A stretch of 20,053 nucleotides of DNA from Sulfurimonas sp. (GTDB lineage: Bacteria; Campylobacterota; Campylobacteria; Campylobacterales; Sulfurimonadaceae): the NCBI RefSeq assembly GCF_023229025.1, contig NZ_JALOAA010000035.1, positions 1 through 20,053 of the forward strand, given 5' to 3'. Under the pieces are notes generated by a model. The model did no database searches, was not told the DNA's origin, and saw only the letters and a program-made list of their open reading frames with translations. Shown here piece by piece: positions 6,389 to 14,570 of this stretch (position 1 is the stretch's first letter; the number at the start of each line of letters is the position of its first letter). Position numbers and translations under genes: made by a program.

Positions 6389-7998
6389 ACAACTTTTTTA
6401 GCTGCCGCACTTTCCCTATTCTTTTGAAACTTCGCATTTTGTACTTCTTCGTATCGAGTCGCTAACATGTCCTCAAACTCTCTACGTTTTTTATACTCGA
6501 CATAGCCTTTGGCTCTTTGAAGATCTTCTTCGTTTGCATCAGGATTTTTACTTTTAAGTTCTTCAAAATCTAGCTCCTCAGGCGGTAGTGGCGTATAGCC
6601 TCTATATAGATTATCATTATCTATTATCGCAATATATTCATGCTTCTCGCCCAGTCCATTAAAATCACTCTCAATGATTACATCGCGCGTAGTTGATTGT
6701 TCGGAGTAAGTGTTAATCTTATGAATATTTAAACCTCTTCCCTCTTTCTGCAAGTTCTGAATTTCGTATGTAAATTTACCGGCGCCCTCAATTAGAGCTT
6801 GTTTTGTTTTTCGACCGTCCGTTCTAAAATAAAATTTGTTTTTGATGGTCTTGTCAATAATTTCTCCGATAGCTTCTTTCTCCTCTTCCCCTTGTAATCC
6901 GCCACAATACATACCGCCCTTACTTCTTAATTTCTCAAGCTGGTCTTTTAAAACATCTTCATTATTTAACATCCGCATGTAAGAACTGAACTCGTCAATA
7001 AGATAGAAGTAGAACTTCCGTTTTGTATCGGGTTGAGATAGATGTATGAGAGTATAGAGTGCTATAAATGCACTTGAGAGTGATGCTAAGTTCTCCGTTA
7101 GCATCGGCGGGTAAGAGACATAAAGTTTAGCCCCATGTGAGCGTTTCAAAAAATCCTCTACAACAAAAGTCTCCGCCCCGTCTTGAATACGAAAGTTCAT
7201 TAAATAAAATGGACTAAGCACCTGCTTAAGAGTTGCGACTACGTCACCCTCGCTTCTTTGGGAGTCATTTTGAGTCTCTAAAATAAGCTCATCTATTTTA
7301 TGAATAAAATATGCCCACTTCTCTTTTGCTGTTGAAAAATTTTGTCTTTGAACCAAAAGAGCTATGTGTTGTAAATGCTCCATGGCTCCCGTGGTAAAAA
7401 AGTTTACTTTGCCCTCGCCACTCGCAGCCGATAGAAGCAATTTAAAAAACTGTTTTTGAATCGCTGTATCTTCTGAAAGCAGGTCGTGAATTGTACTTCT
7501 ATCATCATACGGGTTCAATATGACATCTCGTAGGGGATTATAAAATTTAGATACCATCTCAAGCTTACCGCCATCATGCACTAGGGCGTTTTCATAACAA
7601 TGAATTTGAGAAAGTAGATTGATAAAAAATACGGATTTTCCTGATCCCATGCCGCCCCATACCATGGTCGTTTGTTTCATATCTGTTCTATTAAACCAAA
7701 CTTGAGTAGACTCAACAAGCTTGCGATATAGATATGGTGGTCTGCATTCTTTAAGCGTTTTTGGGGAAAATCTAAACTGTCCTATGTAAAAATCATTTTT
7801 TGTTTTCTTCCGAAACCTATGTCTGATTTTATTGAACGAACTCCATGTGAGTCCGTCGCTTACCCGGATTGGGTTTAAGCTTGAGGAATTAGGATATTTA
7901 TATTTTTTGAAGCCTGCTTGCACCCTCCCAAAACTACCATACATAAATAATAAAATCGATGCGGGGATGATAAATCCCCATGTAAATACAAAGTCCAT
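6385..7998 (-). CDS. Type IV coupling protein, TraD/TrwB-like
   Basis: A 537-aa inner-membrane ATPase expected to bring the relaxase-DNA complex to a T4SS channel. The start is placed at ATG 7998, which has AGGAG seven bases upstream. An upstream in-frame TTG would overlap the relaxase gene. Only one clear TM segment is seen (about 3-23), where many family members have two. Walker A is GGMGSGKS (about 115-122) and Walker B is FYLIDEF (about 331-337). LRSKGGMYCGGLQG resembles the motif following Walker B in TraG/TraD/VirD4 proteins. The C-terminus is charged and helical, suitable for relaxosome contacts. One base separates it from the relaxase stop, so the pair is translationally linked. Confidence 0.92.
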   Translation of the reverse strand: MDFVFTWGFIIPASILLFMYGSFGRVQAGFKKYKYPNSSSLNPIRVSDGLTWSSFNKIRHRFRKKTKNDFYIGQFRFSPKTLKECRPPYLYRKLVESTQVWFNRTDMKQTTMVWGGMGSGKSVFFINLLSQIHCYENALVHDGGKLEMVSKFYNPLRDVILNPYDDRSTIHDLLSEDTAIQKQFFKLLLSAASGEGKVNFFTTGAMEHLQHIALLVQRQNFSTAKEKWAYFIHKIDELILETQNDSQRSEGDVVATLKQVLSPFYLMNFRIQDGAETFVVEDFLKRSHGAKLYVSYPPMLTENLASLSSAFIALYTLIHLSQPDTKRKFYFYLIDEFSSYMRMLNNEDVLKDQLEKLRSKGGMYCGGLQGEEEKEAIGEIIDKTIKNKFYFRTDGRKTKQALIEGAGKFTYEIQNLQKEGRGLNIHKINTYSEQSTTRDVIIESDFNGLGEKHEYIAIIDNDNLYRGYTPLPPEELDFEELKSKNPDANEEDLQRAKGYVEYKKRREFEDMLATRYEEVQNAKFQKNRESAAAKKVV

Positions 7999-7999
7999 T

Positions 8000-10900
8000 T
8001 TAAAGCTCCTGTTCATAGCTTTTTTCAAGCTTTTGTTCTTTCATGGTTTGGATGATCGCCCTTGTAACTCCGCTAAGAGTAACATTGCCTTCTTTGATTA
8101 CATCTTTTGCAGCGGTTGCAACGCCCTTAACAAACTTAATCCCGTCTGCAATATGCTCAAAATAAGTATTGTTCATGAATGTAAGGGTCTCTTTGGCGTC
8201 TGTTTGAGAAATTTGAGATAGCGTGTCAACAAAACTATCTTTGTTTATAGCTTTTGCTTCAGCGGCGGTTTCGATTAAATCGCTTGCGTGCTCAAGCTTA
8301 TCTAAAACTTTTTCGACAAAACTCTCTTTTTCTTTTTGAACTTCTTGATCTAACTGTCTGTTTTGAATTTTACGATCTTCGATGTTGACACCGTTTTTAT
8401 GTAAATCATTTATATCTTGCCCTGCTTCTGATTTTTTATATTTGATATACTCAAACTTTTCTATCTTTGCATTTTGAACTACATTTTTCACAAACTCTAT
8501 CCCCGCTTTATCTGACTGTTGATAAAATTCTATAGATTCATATCTACCGACGTTTAAAGCCTCTGCAACTTTTAGATGGTTAGCGGTTGAATTAGCGATA
8601 ATGACGTCTGTGGCTTTAAAATCTCGGTTTTGATAAGCCGATGCATAATCCATCTTTGACTCAAATATAGCAACTCTTTTAGACTCTGGAGTTTTAAAAT
8701 GAGATATGTTTTTTACCCCAAAATTCATCGTCTTAAGAGAACCTATCTGTTTTAGGAAATGGATATCAGCTCCGCCTCCGATAGACTCGATACCGATACC
8801 AAATGCCTTCTTAACCTCTTCATTTTTATTGGTGTACTGGCCAGTAATCATCTTGAACTCTTTAGGTATTTTATGGATACCACGACTTGCAAGATAATCA
8901 AGTGCAGGCTTGTAGTTGCCTATCTCTTTTATCTCTGTAACTTTAGAGTTGATTTGAGCCTCAACTTTAGAGATATTTTCTTGTTTTTTAGCCTCTAAGT
9001 TTGGAGCAGGCTTGAACTCTCTTTTTACATTATTAAGCTCGTCTAATCTTTCTTGAACATAGTTACGAACACCTGAGTTAGCTATTGCATACTCAAGAGC
9101 TTCTTTGTAAGTTGAGTTTGTCATATCCATAACAAGATTTTCAATCGTGCCGTTGTTGCCCCCGAAATCTTTATATTTGTACTCTCCTTTAGCATCAATA
9201 TAAATATTTGCTGATGAAGTTTTTTCGTCTCTTACTTTAAACTCATATCTTCCATTTTTGACTTTATAGTCGATATTTAAAGAATCCAGGACCTTGACCG
9301 GATCAGTAAGCTTTAACTCTTGTTTGGTTTTTGATGCAAGTTCATTAAATTCTTGTGACTCTAATTTTTTTATTTTCCTTCTCATCGGTATCATCTCCTC
9401 TGGTTTTAATTGCGCAGCTTTTAACATTTCGCTCGCATTTAGTTTTTGGCTATCTTGTGCCGCTCGTTTTTTAAGTTCCTCCAAATCATCCGTGATGATA
9501 TGAGCCTCGTGTTTAGCCCTGGTAATCTGTGTGTAAAAATCATTAAATGATGCAGCTTGAGAGTTAGCGACTGCGATCACTTTGTCGGTGGTTTTACCTT
9601 GAGAGGCAAAATCTGTAATAGCATAAGCATGGGCGATATACTTATAGTTTTTAACACTAAAAGTTTTTTCGCTTTTATCAAACTTAACCGTTATCTCATC
9701 CTCCTTTATCGCTGTTATCTTTCCAATCTGACCGTTTTTCAAGCCCAATTTAGTATCATTCTTTTTCATGATAATCTGGTCGCCGATACCTAAATCCGTT
9801 TTAGTATCTTTAAATAAATTTAGGCTATTGCCCTGTTTAGATAAGTCCACCGTCTCGACAAATGTTTTATCTCTGAATGTATGTTCTATCTCAAGAGTGT
9901 TTTTATTAATATCAACATTAATAATTTTTGCTTCTCTGCCCGCTGAAATAGAGCCTATATTTTTTGAAAGATATACTTTTTCCCCAACTTGATAATAGAT
10001 TGCACTTCTCTTTTCAAGTGCTGACATGGACGGAACTTCTCTTGTATCGAATGTTTGAGAGCCTGTTATCTCTCCACTCTCAACTAAAAAAGAACGAATG
10101 GAGCTGTTTAAGGCTCGTCTGTCACTATTTGTAGTGGTAATAAGCAAAGAGTTATCTCTATCTTTTAAATACTCCTCTTGAGCAGCTTTGAGCCTCTCTT
10201 CATTATTTGTAATCTCTTTAGTGGTGTCTTTCAAAATCTCAAGAGCAGCGGATATGTCTTTGTCTAAAATATTTTTTACCGCCGTTGACATTAAATCATT
10301 CTTTTGTCGATTACCCTCGTTGAGCCGCACCGTCTCAAACCCTTGTCTTTGAAGTCCTGAAAAAATATCGCCTTGCTCGATAGATTTTTTTTGATTTTGG
10401 TCACCTGAAAAAACAATTTTTAAATTGTTGGCTTCCGCGATTTTCATTAGCTCATGCGTATCTCTTAAACCTAACATACCTGCTTCGTCAACAATAACAA
10501 GAGCATCTTTTATGTCTGCTCCGTTAGATTGTATAAATTTCGCTACCGTAAAACTCTCTTTTATGCCTGCTTCTTTAGCGAGATTGTCGGTAGCTGTGCC
10601 TGTAGGTGCTAGAGCAACTACTTTAATATTGTTTTGCTCCGCTACATTTTTTACAATTTCAAGAGATGTACTTTTACCTGCTCCGGCAACGCCTTGAGCT
10701 ACTATAAATTGTGAATCACTTGTTAAGATTGTATGAGCTAAGTTATTTTGTCCGTCTTTTAGTTCAAAACCTTTTTCGGTTTCAAAAGCCTTTGTCGCCT
10801 CTGCGATTTGCTCTTTATCTCCCGTGATTGAAAAGTTTTTGAGCTCTTTTTTTGAAAAGATATACTCCTCTTTTTGAAGCACTTCTATAGTTGTATAGTG

Positions 10901-12013
10901 ATTTTGAGACTTATCTATGGTTACAAGTTCTGAATAGTTCTCGAACTCATTTTGAATATCTGATAAAGATACATCAGTAGTTAGACTCACTTTTAATGAG
11001 TGTTTTAAAATATCCTCACGAGTAAAAACAGATTTTTTATCTGTAATGTCCTCGATAGCTATTTCAACTGCCTCTTTTGCAGACATTTTTCGGATTTCAA
11101 GGTCTGGATTTTGAGATTTAATAAGCTCTATATCTGCGCCTGCCTCTTTTAATCTCTCTATATTTACCTCTTGAATTCCTGCACGGTCTTTATTTTTATC
11201 TTTCCATTTCGCCGTCTGTCTCTGGGCGGTATGAGTAGCTTTATAAGATGTCTGCCCGCTCGCTTCCATCTCATTTTTTATATCTTCACTTCTCGTTGAG
11301 AATTGGTCTCTAAGCTCTTTATCTACACTTTTAAGAGAGAAACTACCTACTTTAGCATTGGTTATTTCAACCTCATAGCCTAATTTTTGGAGTTTTTGAG
11401 CGAATGAATTACGCTGAATTTGTCCGATGAGTTGATGGTTCATCATGATTTGATTGAATTCAACACTTTTCCAATTTCCGTCTTTGTCTTGAATCATATT
11501 GATAGCTAAGCAGTGTTGATGCAGGTGCATATCGTTGTTTCGCGATTCACTGTGATCAAAACGGGTAAAGAGCATCTTAGATTCTGCCTCTACACCTTGC
11601 ATGTTGTCTCGGCTCTTTGAGTTTGAATAATTAGCTTCTGCAAAATCTAACGCCTCTGATATAGACTCTGAAAAAGCTTCTCTGATTTGAGCTTTTACTT
11701 CATCACTTGAGACTTCATATAAAATAGATACTGATTTATCCGCTGCAAAAGTTAAATCGCAAGCCGCTCGTTTGCGATCTCCATTTTCCTCTAGATCTTT
11801 TTTTGAGAGTTTAATTAGCTGCTCTCCGCTTGACGGATGCCGTCCATTTAAAATGGCATCAAAGTCTTTTAAATTAAAATCGCTTAAGCCTAAATCATTT
11901 TTTAAGCCGCCATAAAATGAGCCTTGCTCAAATTCATTATTGATGAAATATGTATCATTCTCGAAATAATTTCGCGCATTGCTTGCGGATACAATTTTGG
12001 GTCTTGCCAGCAA
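8000..12013 (-). CDS. MobF relaxase-helicase with C-terminal TOPRIM-like domain
   Basis: A 1337-aa protein, TraI/TrwC type, that nicks oriT, stays covalently attached to the 5' end and unwinds DNA. The start is placed at TTG 12013, with AAGGAGG five bases upstream. This puts Tyr16 and Tyr22 where MobF catalytic tyrosines belong, whereas an upstream ATG at 12064 lacks such a site. The histidine triad His154, His165, His167 (HLHQH) has exactly TrwC spacing. The helicase has GVAGAGKST (441-449), VDEAGM (508-513) and a YAITDFASQGKT motif (about 797-808). Beyond about 900 there is a cysteine-less region resembling a primase zinc-binding module (ending YKDFGGNNG), then a DUF3991/TOPRIM_2-like segment (about 1035-1205) with VAIFES, SDKAG and DIND. 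The first Asp of the usual TOPRIM DxD is Gln, so catalysis is uncertain. It is paired with the coupling protein downstream. Confidence 0.93.
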   Translation of the reverse strand: MLARPKIVSASNARNYFENDTYFINNEFEQGSFYGGLKNDLGLSDFNLKDFDAILNGRHPSSGEQLIKLSKKDLEENGDRKRAACDLTFAADKSVSILYEVSSDEVKAQIREAFSESISEALDFAEANYSNSKSRDNMQGVEAESKMLFTRFDHSESRNNDMHLHQHCLAINMIQDKDGNWKSVEFNQIMMNHQLIGQIQRNSFAQKLQKLGYEVEITNAKVGSFSLKSVDKELRDQFSTRSEDIKNEMEASGQTSYKATHTAQRQTAKWKDKNKDRAGIQEVNIERLKEAGADIELIKSQNPDLEIRKMSAKEAVEIAIEDITDKKSVFTREDILKHSLKVSLTTDVSLSDIQNEFENYSELVTIDKSQNHYTTIEVLQKEEYIFSKKELKNFSITGDKEQIAEATKAFETEKGFELKDGQNNLAHTILTSDSQFIVAQGVAGAGKSTSLEIVKNVAEQNNIKVVALAPTGTATDNLAKEAGIKESFTVAKFIQSNGADIKDALVIVDEAGMLGLRDTHELMKIAEANNLKIVFSGDQNQKKSIEQGDIFSGLQRQGFETVRLNEGNRQKNDLMSTAVKNILDKDISAALEILKDTTKEITNNEERLKAAQEEYLKDRDNSLLITTTNSDRRALNSSIRSFLVESGEITGSQTFDTREVPSMSALEKRSAIYYQVGEKVYLSKNIGSISAGREAKIINVDINKNTLEIEHTFRDKTFVETVDLSKQGNSLNLFKDTKTDLGIGDQIIMKKNDTKLGLKNGQIGKITAIKEDEITVKFDKSEKTFSVKNYKYIAHAYAITDFASQGKTTDKVIAVANSQAASFNDFYTQITRAKHEAHIITDDLEELKKRAAQDSQKLNASEMLKAAQLKPEEMIPMRRKIKKLESQEFNELASKTKQELKLTDPVKVLDSLNIDYKVKNGRYEFKVRDEKTSSANIYIDAKGEYKYKDFGGNNGTIENLVMDMTNSTYKEALEYAIANSGVRNYVQERLDELNNVKREFKPAPNLEAKKQENISKVEAQINSKVTEIKEIGNYKPALDYLASRGIHKIPKEFKMITGQYTNKNEEVKKAFGIGIESIGGGADIHFLKQIGSLKTMNFGVKNISHFKTPESKRVAIFESKMDYASAYQNRDFKATDVIIANSTANHLKVAEALNVGRYESIEFYQQSDKAGIEFVKNVVQNAKIEKFEYIKYKKSEAGQDINDLHKNGVNIEDRKIQNRQLDQEVQKEKESFVEKVLDKLEHASDLIETAAEAKAINKDSFVDTLSQISQTDAKETLTFMNNTYFEHIADGIKFVKGVATAAKDVIKEGNVTLSGVTRAIIQTMKEQKLEKSYEQEL

Positions 12014-12055
12014 AATATCCTCCTTTTTAGTATTTTTCTTTTTAAAAGCAACGCT

Positions 12056-12184
12056 CCACCTCATAGGTGGGTTCGGTGCCTCTCTTACCGAGATAATAAT
12101 TAATTAATAACAGATTAATAATTCAGTAATAACTATTAATGAGTATTAATAACCTATGATAATGCGTAATATATAGTAATATTA
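12056..12184. other. Candidate oriT region
   Basis: This stretch lies between the relaxase and its accessory operon. It contains a hairpin, CCACCT-CAT-AGGTGG (12056-12070), next to a GC-rich patch GGTTCGGTGCC. It also contains a small TCTC/GAGA inverted repeat (12081-12093) and five direct repeats of consensus ATTAATAAC starting at 12103, 12114, 12125, 12135 and 12145, spaced 11, 11, 10 and 10 bases. A further inverted repeat, TAATAT/ATATTA (12167-12172, 12179-12184), ends the block. Position beside a MobF relaxase and the mix of hairpin plus phased accessory sites fit an oriT. The nick base cannot be assigned from sequence alone. Confidence 0.55.
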
Positions 12185-12520
12185 ATGATGAAACTTAGAG
12201 TAGTCAGGCTCTACAATTTCGTAACTTTTGACTTCACTTTTTTTAAATAAACTTGATGTTGATGTTGTAGGTTTTTGAGGGGTTTGGACTTGTCTTATTG
12301 GCTCTGGCTCTTCTATACTCTCCGCCGGCTCTTTAAAATGTCTCTTGATAAATTGAGACAAATTAGATTGTTTAGTAATTACATTCTTGGACTTTAAAAA
12401 TTGACAAATAGCCGATTGTGAATATTTACTCTCAACCAGATCTTTTATTTCATCCTTAAAATCATTTAATTTTGAGCCTCTCTTCGGCTTATTCTTTTTT
12501 TTGAACTCTTCAAGTGTCAT
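12182..12520 (-). CDS. Small HTH-like protein, probable relaxosome accessory
   Basis: A 112-aa protein with GGAGG seven bases before the ATG. The first 25 residues are Lys-rich. Residues about 25-62 contain a helix-turn-helix-like segment (YSQSAICQFLKSKNVITKQSN, then LSQFIKRHF). The remaining half is low-complexity Pro/Thr/Ser/Glu, likely disordered. It is encoded immediately upstream of the candidate oriT and two positions before the relaxase, where accessory DNA-binding proteins such as TrwA or TraY are encoded in other systems. It could bind the phased ATTAATAAC repeats. The fold and role are inferred; no close family is recognised. Confidence 0.75.
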   Translation of the reverse strand: MTLEEFKKKNKPKRGSKLNDFKDEIKDLVESKYSQSAICQFLKSKNVITKQSNLSQFIKRHFKEPAESIEEPEPIRQVQTPQKPTTSTSSLFKKSEVKSYEIVEPDYSKFHH

Positions 12521-12536
12521 GATAACACCTCCTTAA

Positions 12537-12893
12537 CTATCCAAATTTACCCATAAACCACGTCATTAAAATACTGATAACACCTCCAATAAACATACTA
12601 GACAAAGAAGCGGTAATCAATCGTATTTCACTTTTGTTTTTACACTCCCAAAACTCTTTACGAACATTTTTTAAAGCATCTAAATTTTGCTCTAGCTCCA
12701 AACTTTCTTTTTCGAGACTTTTAAAAAGAGAATTTTTTCTTAAAGCTAACTTAAACTCATTTACCACATCTTCCCTCATTTTTTTACCGTCAAAATCTTT
12801 TTGAATTTCTTGAATTTGCCCGATAAGTTTTGAGATATCATTCAGGAGAAGATCATATTGCTCCTCACTAATTATTTTAACCTCGCCCATCAT
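12537..12893 (-). CDS. Coiled-coil protein with C-terminal TM anchor
   Basis: A 118-aa protein, start at ATG 12893 (GGAG seven bases upstream, overlapping the end of the ParA-like gene). A longer start at 12917 would overlap that gene by 23 bases without a ribosome site. Residues about 5-85 are charged and heptad-like, predicted coiled coil. A single hydrophobic helix at about 95-112 (LSSMFIGGVISILMTWFM) anchors the C-terminus. Tail-anchored coiled-coil proteins beside mobilization genes can tether relaxosomes to the membrane, and that role is inferred here. It begins one base after the ParA-like stop and ends 16 bases before the HTH gene. Confidence 0.75.
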   Translation of the reverse strand: MMGEVKIISEEQYDLLLNDISKLIGQIQEIQKDFDGKKMREDVVNEFKLALRKNSLFKSLEKESLELEQNLDALKNVRKEFWECKNKSEIRLITASLSSMFIGGVISILMTWFMGKFG

Positions 12894-12894
12894 C

Positions 12895-13662
12895 TTACCC
12901 CTCCAATTTTTTAACAATTTTAGACATCATAGGCTCAATAAATTCACGATATAGGTTTTGAGAATTGAGAATTAAACCTCTTTTTTTAGTAAGCTCTAAC
13001 CTTTTGGCATCGCTTGGCTCGGCTCTCTGTTGAGTTGTTATCAACTCGACATCTTGATCTATTAGAGATTTAAGAGTCACACCCATACTTCGTGCTTTTT
13101 TTATAGCTTTTGAATCTTTTATGACGAACCAATTATCCTCATTTTTTAAATCAACTTCATACTCTTTTTTGAGCAACGGAGCATTATTAAAAAATGTATC
13201 AAACTGCTCTTTTGGGTCGCTATACTCAAAGTTGTTATATCTGTTAAATCCGAAAATTATTTTTTGAGGATTAACCTCACCTTTTATATTTTCCAGAAAT
13301 TTTACGGCGACGTTAAAGTCGTCGGCTCCGTCCATTGCAGGGATTATAATTAAATCTAATGTAGAGTATAAATTACTCTTTTTCATGGATGAGTGAAATT
13401 TATCTAACATTACCGCACCCACATCAACCACTTTTATACCTGGACTTATGAGTAAAGACTCAAATTCAAAAAATGACTCACTTGTCTCGTCCAAAAAGTT
13501 TATTTGAACACCCTTGTAAAAGCCCTCTGTATCGAGTTTTGAGTCGCTTTTATTGATATAGTCAATTTCGATTAAAACGGCATCGGATAAATAAGATGCA
13601 ACAATACTGCTCGTGGTGCTTTTTGAAGCACCCCCTTTAAAGTTATATACTAGTATGTTCAT
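12895..13662 (-). CDS. ParA/VirC1-like ATPase
   Basis: A 255-aa protein with AAGGAG before the ATG. It carries a deviant Walker A, KGGASKST (9-16), at the N-terminus. The signature Lys9 and Lys14 are present, but Ser replaces the usual second Gly. A switch segment VVDVGAVML (about 77-85) and a IIIPAMDGADD strand (about 103-113) follow the ParA/MinD fold order. Such ATPases segregate plasmids, or in VirC1 and IncP TraL place the transfer complex at the membrane or pole. It sits between two coiled-coil TM proteins and upstream of the candidate oriT, and no ParB-like gene or parS repeat array is evident. A positioning role in mobilization is therefore favoured over classical partition. Confidence 0.85.
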   Translation of the reverse strand: MNILVYNFKGGASKSTTSSIVASYLSDAVLIEIDYINKSDSKLDTEGFYKGVQINFLDETSESFFEFESLLISPGIKVVDVGAVMLDKFHSSMKKSNLYSTLDLIIIPAMDGADDFNVAVKFLENIKGEVNPQKIIFGFNRYNNFEYSDPKEQFDTFFNNAPLLKKEYEVDLKNEDNWFVIKDSKAIKKARSMGVTLKSLIDQDVELITTQQRAEPSDAKRLELTKKRGLILNSQNLYREFIEPMMSKIVKKLEG

Positions 13663-13674
13663 GTTTTTAACTCC

Positions 13675-14253
13675 TTATTTTTTTACTTTTTTAAGATCAA
13701 TCTCAAAAATTTTATGTTGGTCGTTTTGAGCCACCGAGACCGCCTTGTTCTGGGTGGTGGTCCAAACCACTATTCTGTCCTCATCAATCGCAAAAATCAC
13801 ACCGCGCTTTTTTGCTTTTTGTATCAGCTCCAACTCCGCCGCAGCGGTGCTTTGCCTGCCTTTAAGTTCTTGATTAATATAGTAGTTGTTAAGCTCACTT
13901 TGAGCCAAACTCCCGATATATCCCCCCAAAAATAGGGCAACCGCGCCAATTGCAATCGTGTTTTTGATTTTAAAGCTTGATACTTTTTGCTCAAATTTGC
14001 TGAATTTCTCGATTTGATAATCAAGAGTTTCAAGCTCTTTTGAGAGTTTTTGAGCTGATTTTGTGGCATTTGTGATGATTTTCTCTTGCTTTTCACTCAT
14101 CCCCGCCTCTTTTTTTGGTGGAGAAGGTGGTGGAGTCGGTTTTTTAACCGATACCACCTCTCTTTGAGGCTCTTTTTCTGGGCTCATATCCTCAAAATCT
14201 ATCACACCCTCTTCATTGTCGGGGTCTGGAGAGTCCCAATCTATCTCTTTCAT
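13675..14253 (-). CDS. Acidic/proline-rich coiled-coil membrane protein
   Basis: A 192-aa protein whose ATG overlaps the stop of the 39-aa gene as ATGA. Layout: acidic head (about 1-25, DWDSPDPDNEEG), Pro/Lys linker (36-50), coiled coil (52-95), one TM segment (about 98-117, TIAIGAVALFLGGYIG) and a 75-residue C-terminal domain. Soluble halves on both sides of one TM suggest a bitopic scaffold. It precedes the ParA-like gene by 12 bases, so the two may act together. I recognise no family. An acidic tail could contact the basic relaxosome or the coupling protein, but this is speculative. Confidence 0.78.
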   Translation of the reverse strand: MKEIDWDSPDPDNEEGVIDFEDMSPEKEPQREVVSVKKPTPPPSPPKKEAGMSEKQEKIITNATKSAQKLSKELETLDYQIEKFSKFEQKVSSFKIKNTIAIGAVALFLGGYIGSLAQSELNNYYINQELKGRQSTAAAELELIQKAKKRGVIFAIDEDRIVVWTTTQNKAVSVAQNDQHKIFEIDLKKVKK

Positions 14254-14369
14254 TTTACACCTCTAAATACCAAATCCAGAGTGATTATTCCACCTCCAAA
14301 AATAAACATTGTTGTTGAAAGTGGATAATTGTCATATATCCATGCCATTTTTGATTTTATATATCTCAT
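14250..14369 (-). CDS. 39-aa membrane peptide, first gene of the mobilization operon
   Basis: A short frame from ATG 14369 with AAAGG six bases upstream, ending in TGA that overlaps the next start (ATGA). The basic N-terminus (MRYIKSK) is followed by a weakly hydrophobic stretch (about 17-34, LSTTMFIFGGGIITLDLV), consistent with a small membrane-associated peptide. The stop-start overlap with the 192-aa gene, the ribosome site and the position right after a good promoter support that it is real. Its job may be partly to couple translation of the next gene. Confidence 0.6.
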   Translation of the reverse strand: MRYIKSKMAWIYDNYPLSTTMFIFGGGIITLDLVFRGVK

Positions 14370-14394
14370 TTTTAACCTTTAATTTAAATTTTGT

Positions 14395-14424
14395 TTTATA
14401 CTTTTTTTAAAAGTACAAAATCAA
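14395..14424 (-). promoter_or_regulatory. Mobilization-operon promoter with spacer palindrome
   Basis: On the minus strand, TTGATT (14419-14424), an 18-base spacer and TATAAA (14395-14400) form a plausible promoter for the 39-aa to HTH operon. A perfect 7-3-7 palindrome, TACTTTT-N3-AAAAGTA (14399-14415), lies in the spacer and touches the -10. It resembles the ATTACTT-N3-AAGTAAT site at 15760-15776, hinting at a shared repressor. Confidence 0.5.
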
Positions 14425-14570
14425 GTTTAAAACATTACATACTCTCTCCTATGTAAGTGGTGTTTGACTTTTGACCCCGGACTGAGTTTGGGCTGATAAT
14501 TTAAATAACTTGAGGTTTAACCCTCTATAAAACCCTAAAAATAGGGCTTTATTGAAGATTTGAGGAGCGG
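14425..14570. other. Intergenic stem-loops downstream of the putative replication gene
   Basis: No gene is seen. A hairpin with arms TTACAT/ATGTAA and a 10-base loop spans 14435-14456. A hairpin CCCTA-AAAA-TAGGG (14533-14546) followed on the minus strand by TTTT could terminate transcription of the upstream-encoded 252-aa gene. A third stem-loop, AGGAGC/GCTCCT (14563-14580), spans that gene's stop codon. The first hairpin could be an origin or primase site, but nothing proves it. Confidence 0.4.

Noticed and set aside
8001..8028. Longer coupling-protein start at an in-frame TTG (8028)
   Set aside because: It overlaps the relaxase end and has no ribosome site, whereas ATG 7998 has AGGAG at ideal distance and begins the TM segment.
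12014..12064. Relaxase start at ATG 12064
   Set aside because: It would add 17 basic residues, and the ATG sits in the loop of a hairpin. TTG 12013 has AAGGAGG and puts the tyrosines at the family position.
12103..12153. ATTAATAAC repeats as a CRISPR array or replication iterons
   Set aside because: Units are 9 bases at 10-11-base period with no spacers, so not CRISPR. Iterons are possible, but the location beside the relaxase favours oriT accessory sites.
12151..12171. Alternative nic site on the minus strand (ACGCATTATC then ATAGG), similar to the R388 TATTGTCT/ATAG core and preceded by a small hairpin
   Set aside because: The match needs a gap and the hairpin is pure A/T. It would also transfer the relaxase gene first, the reverse of known MobF order. 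Kept only as a fallback.
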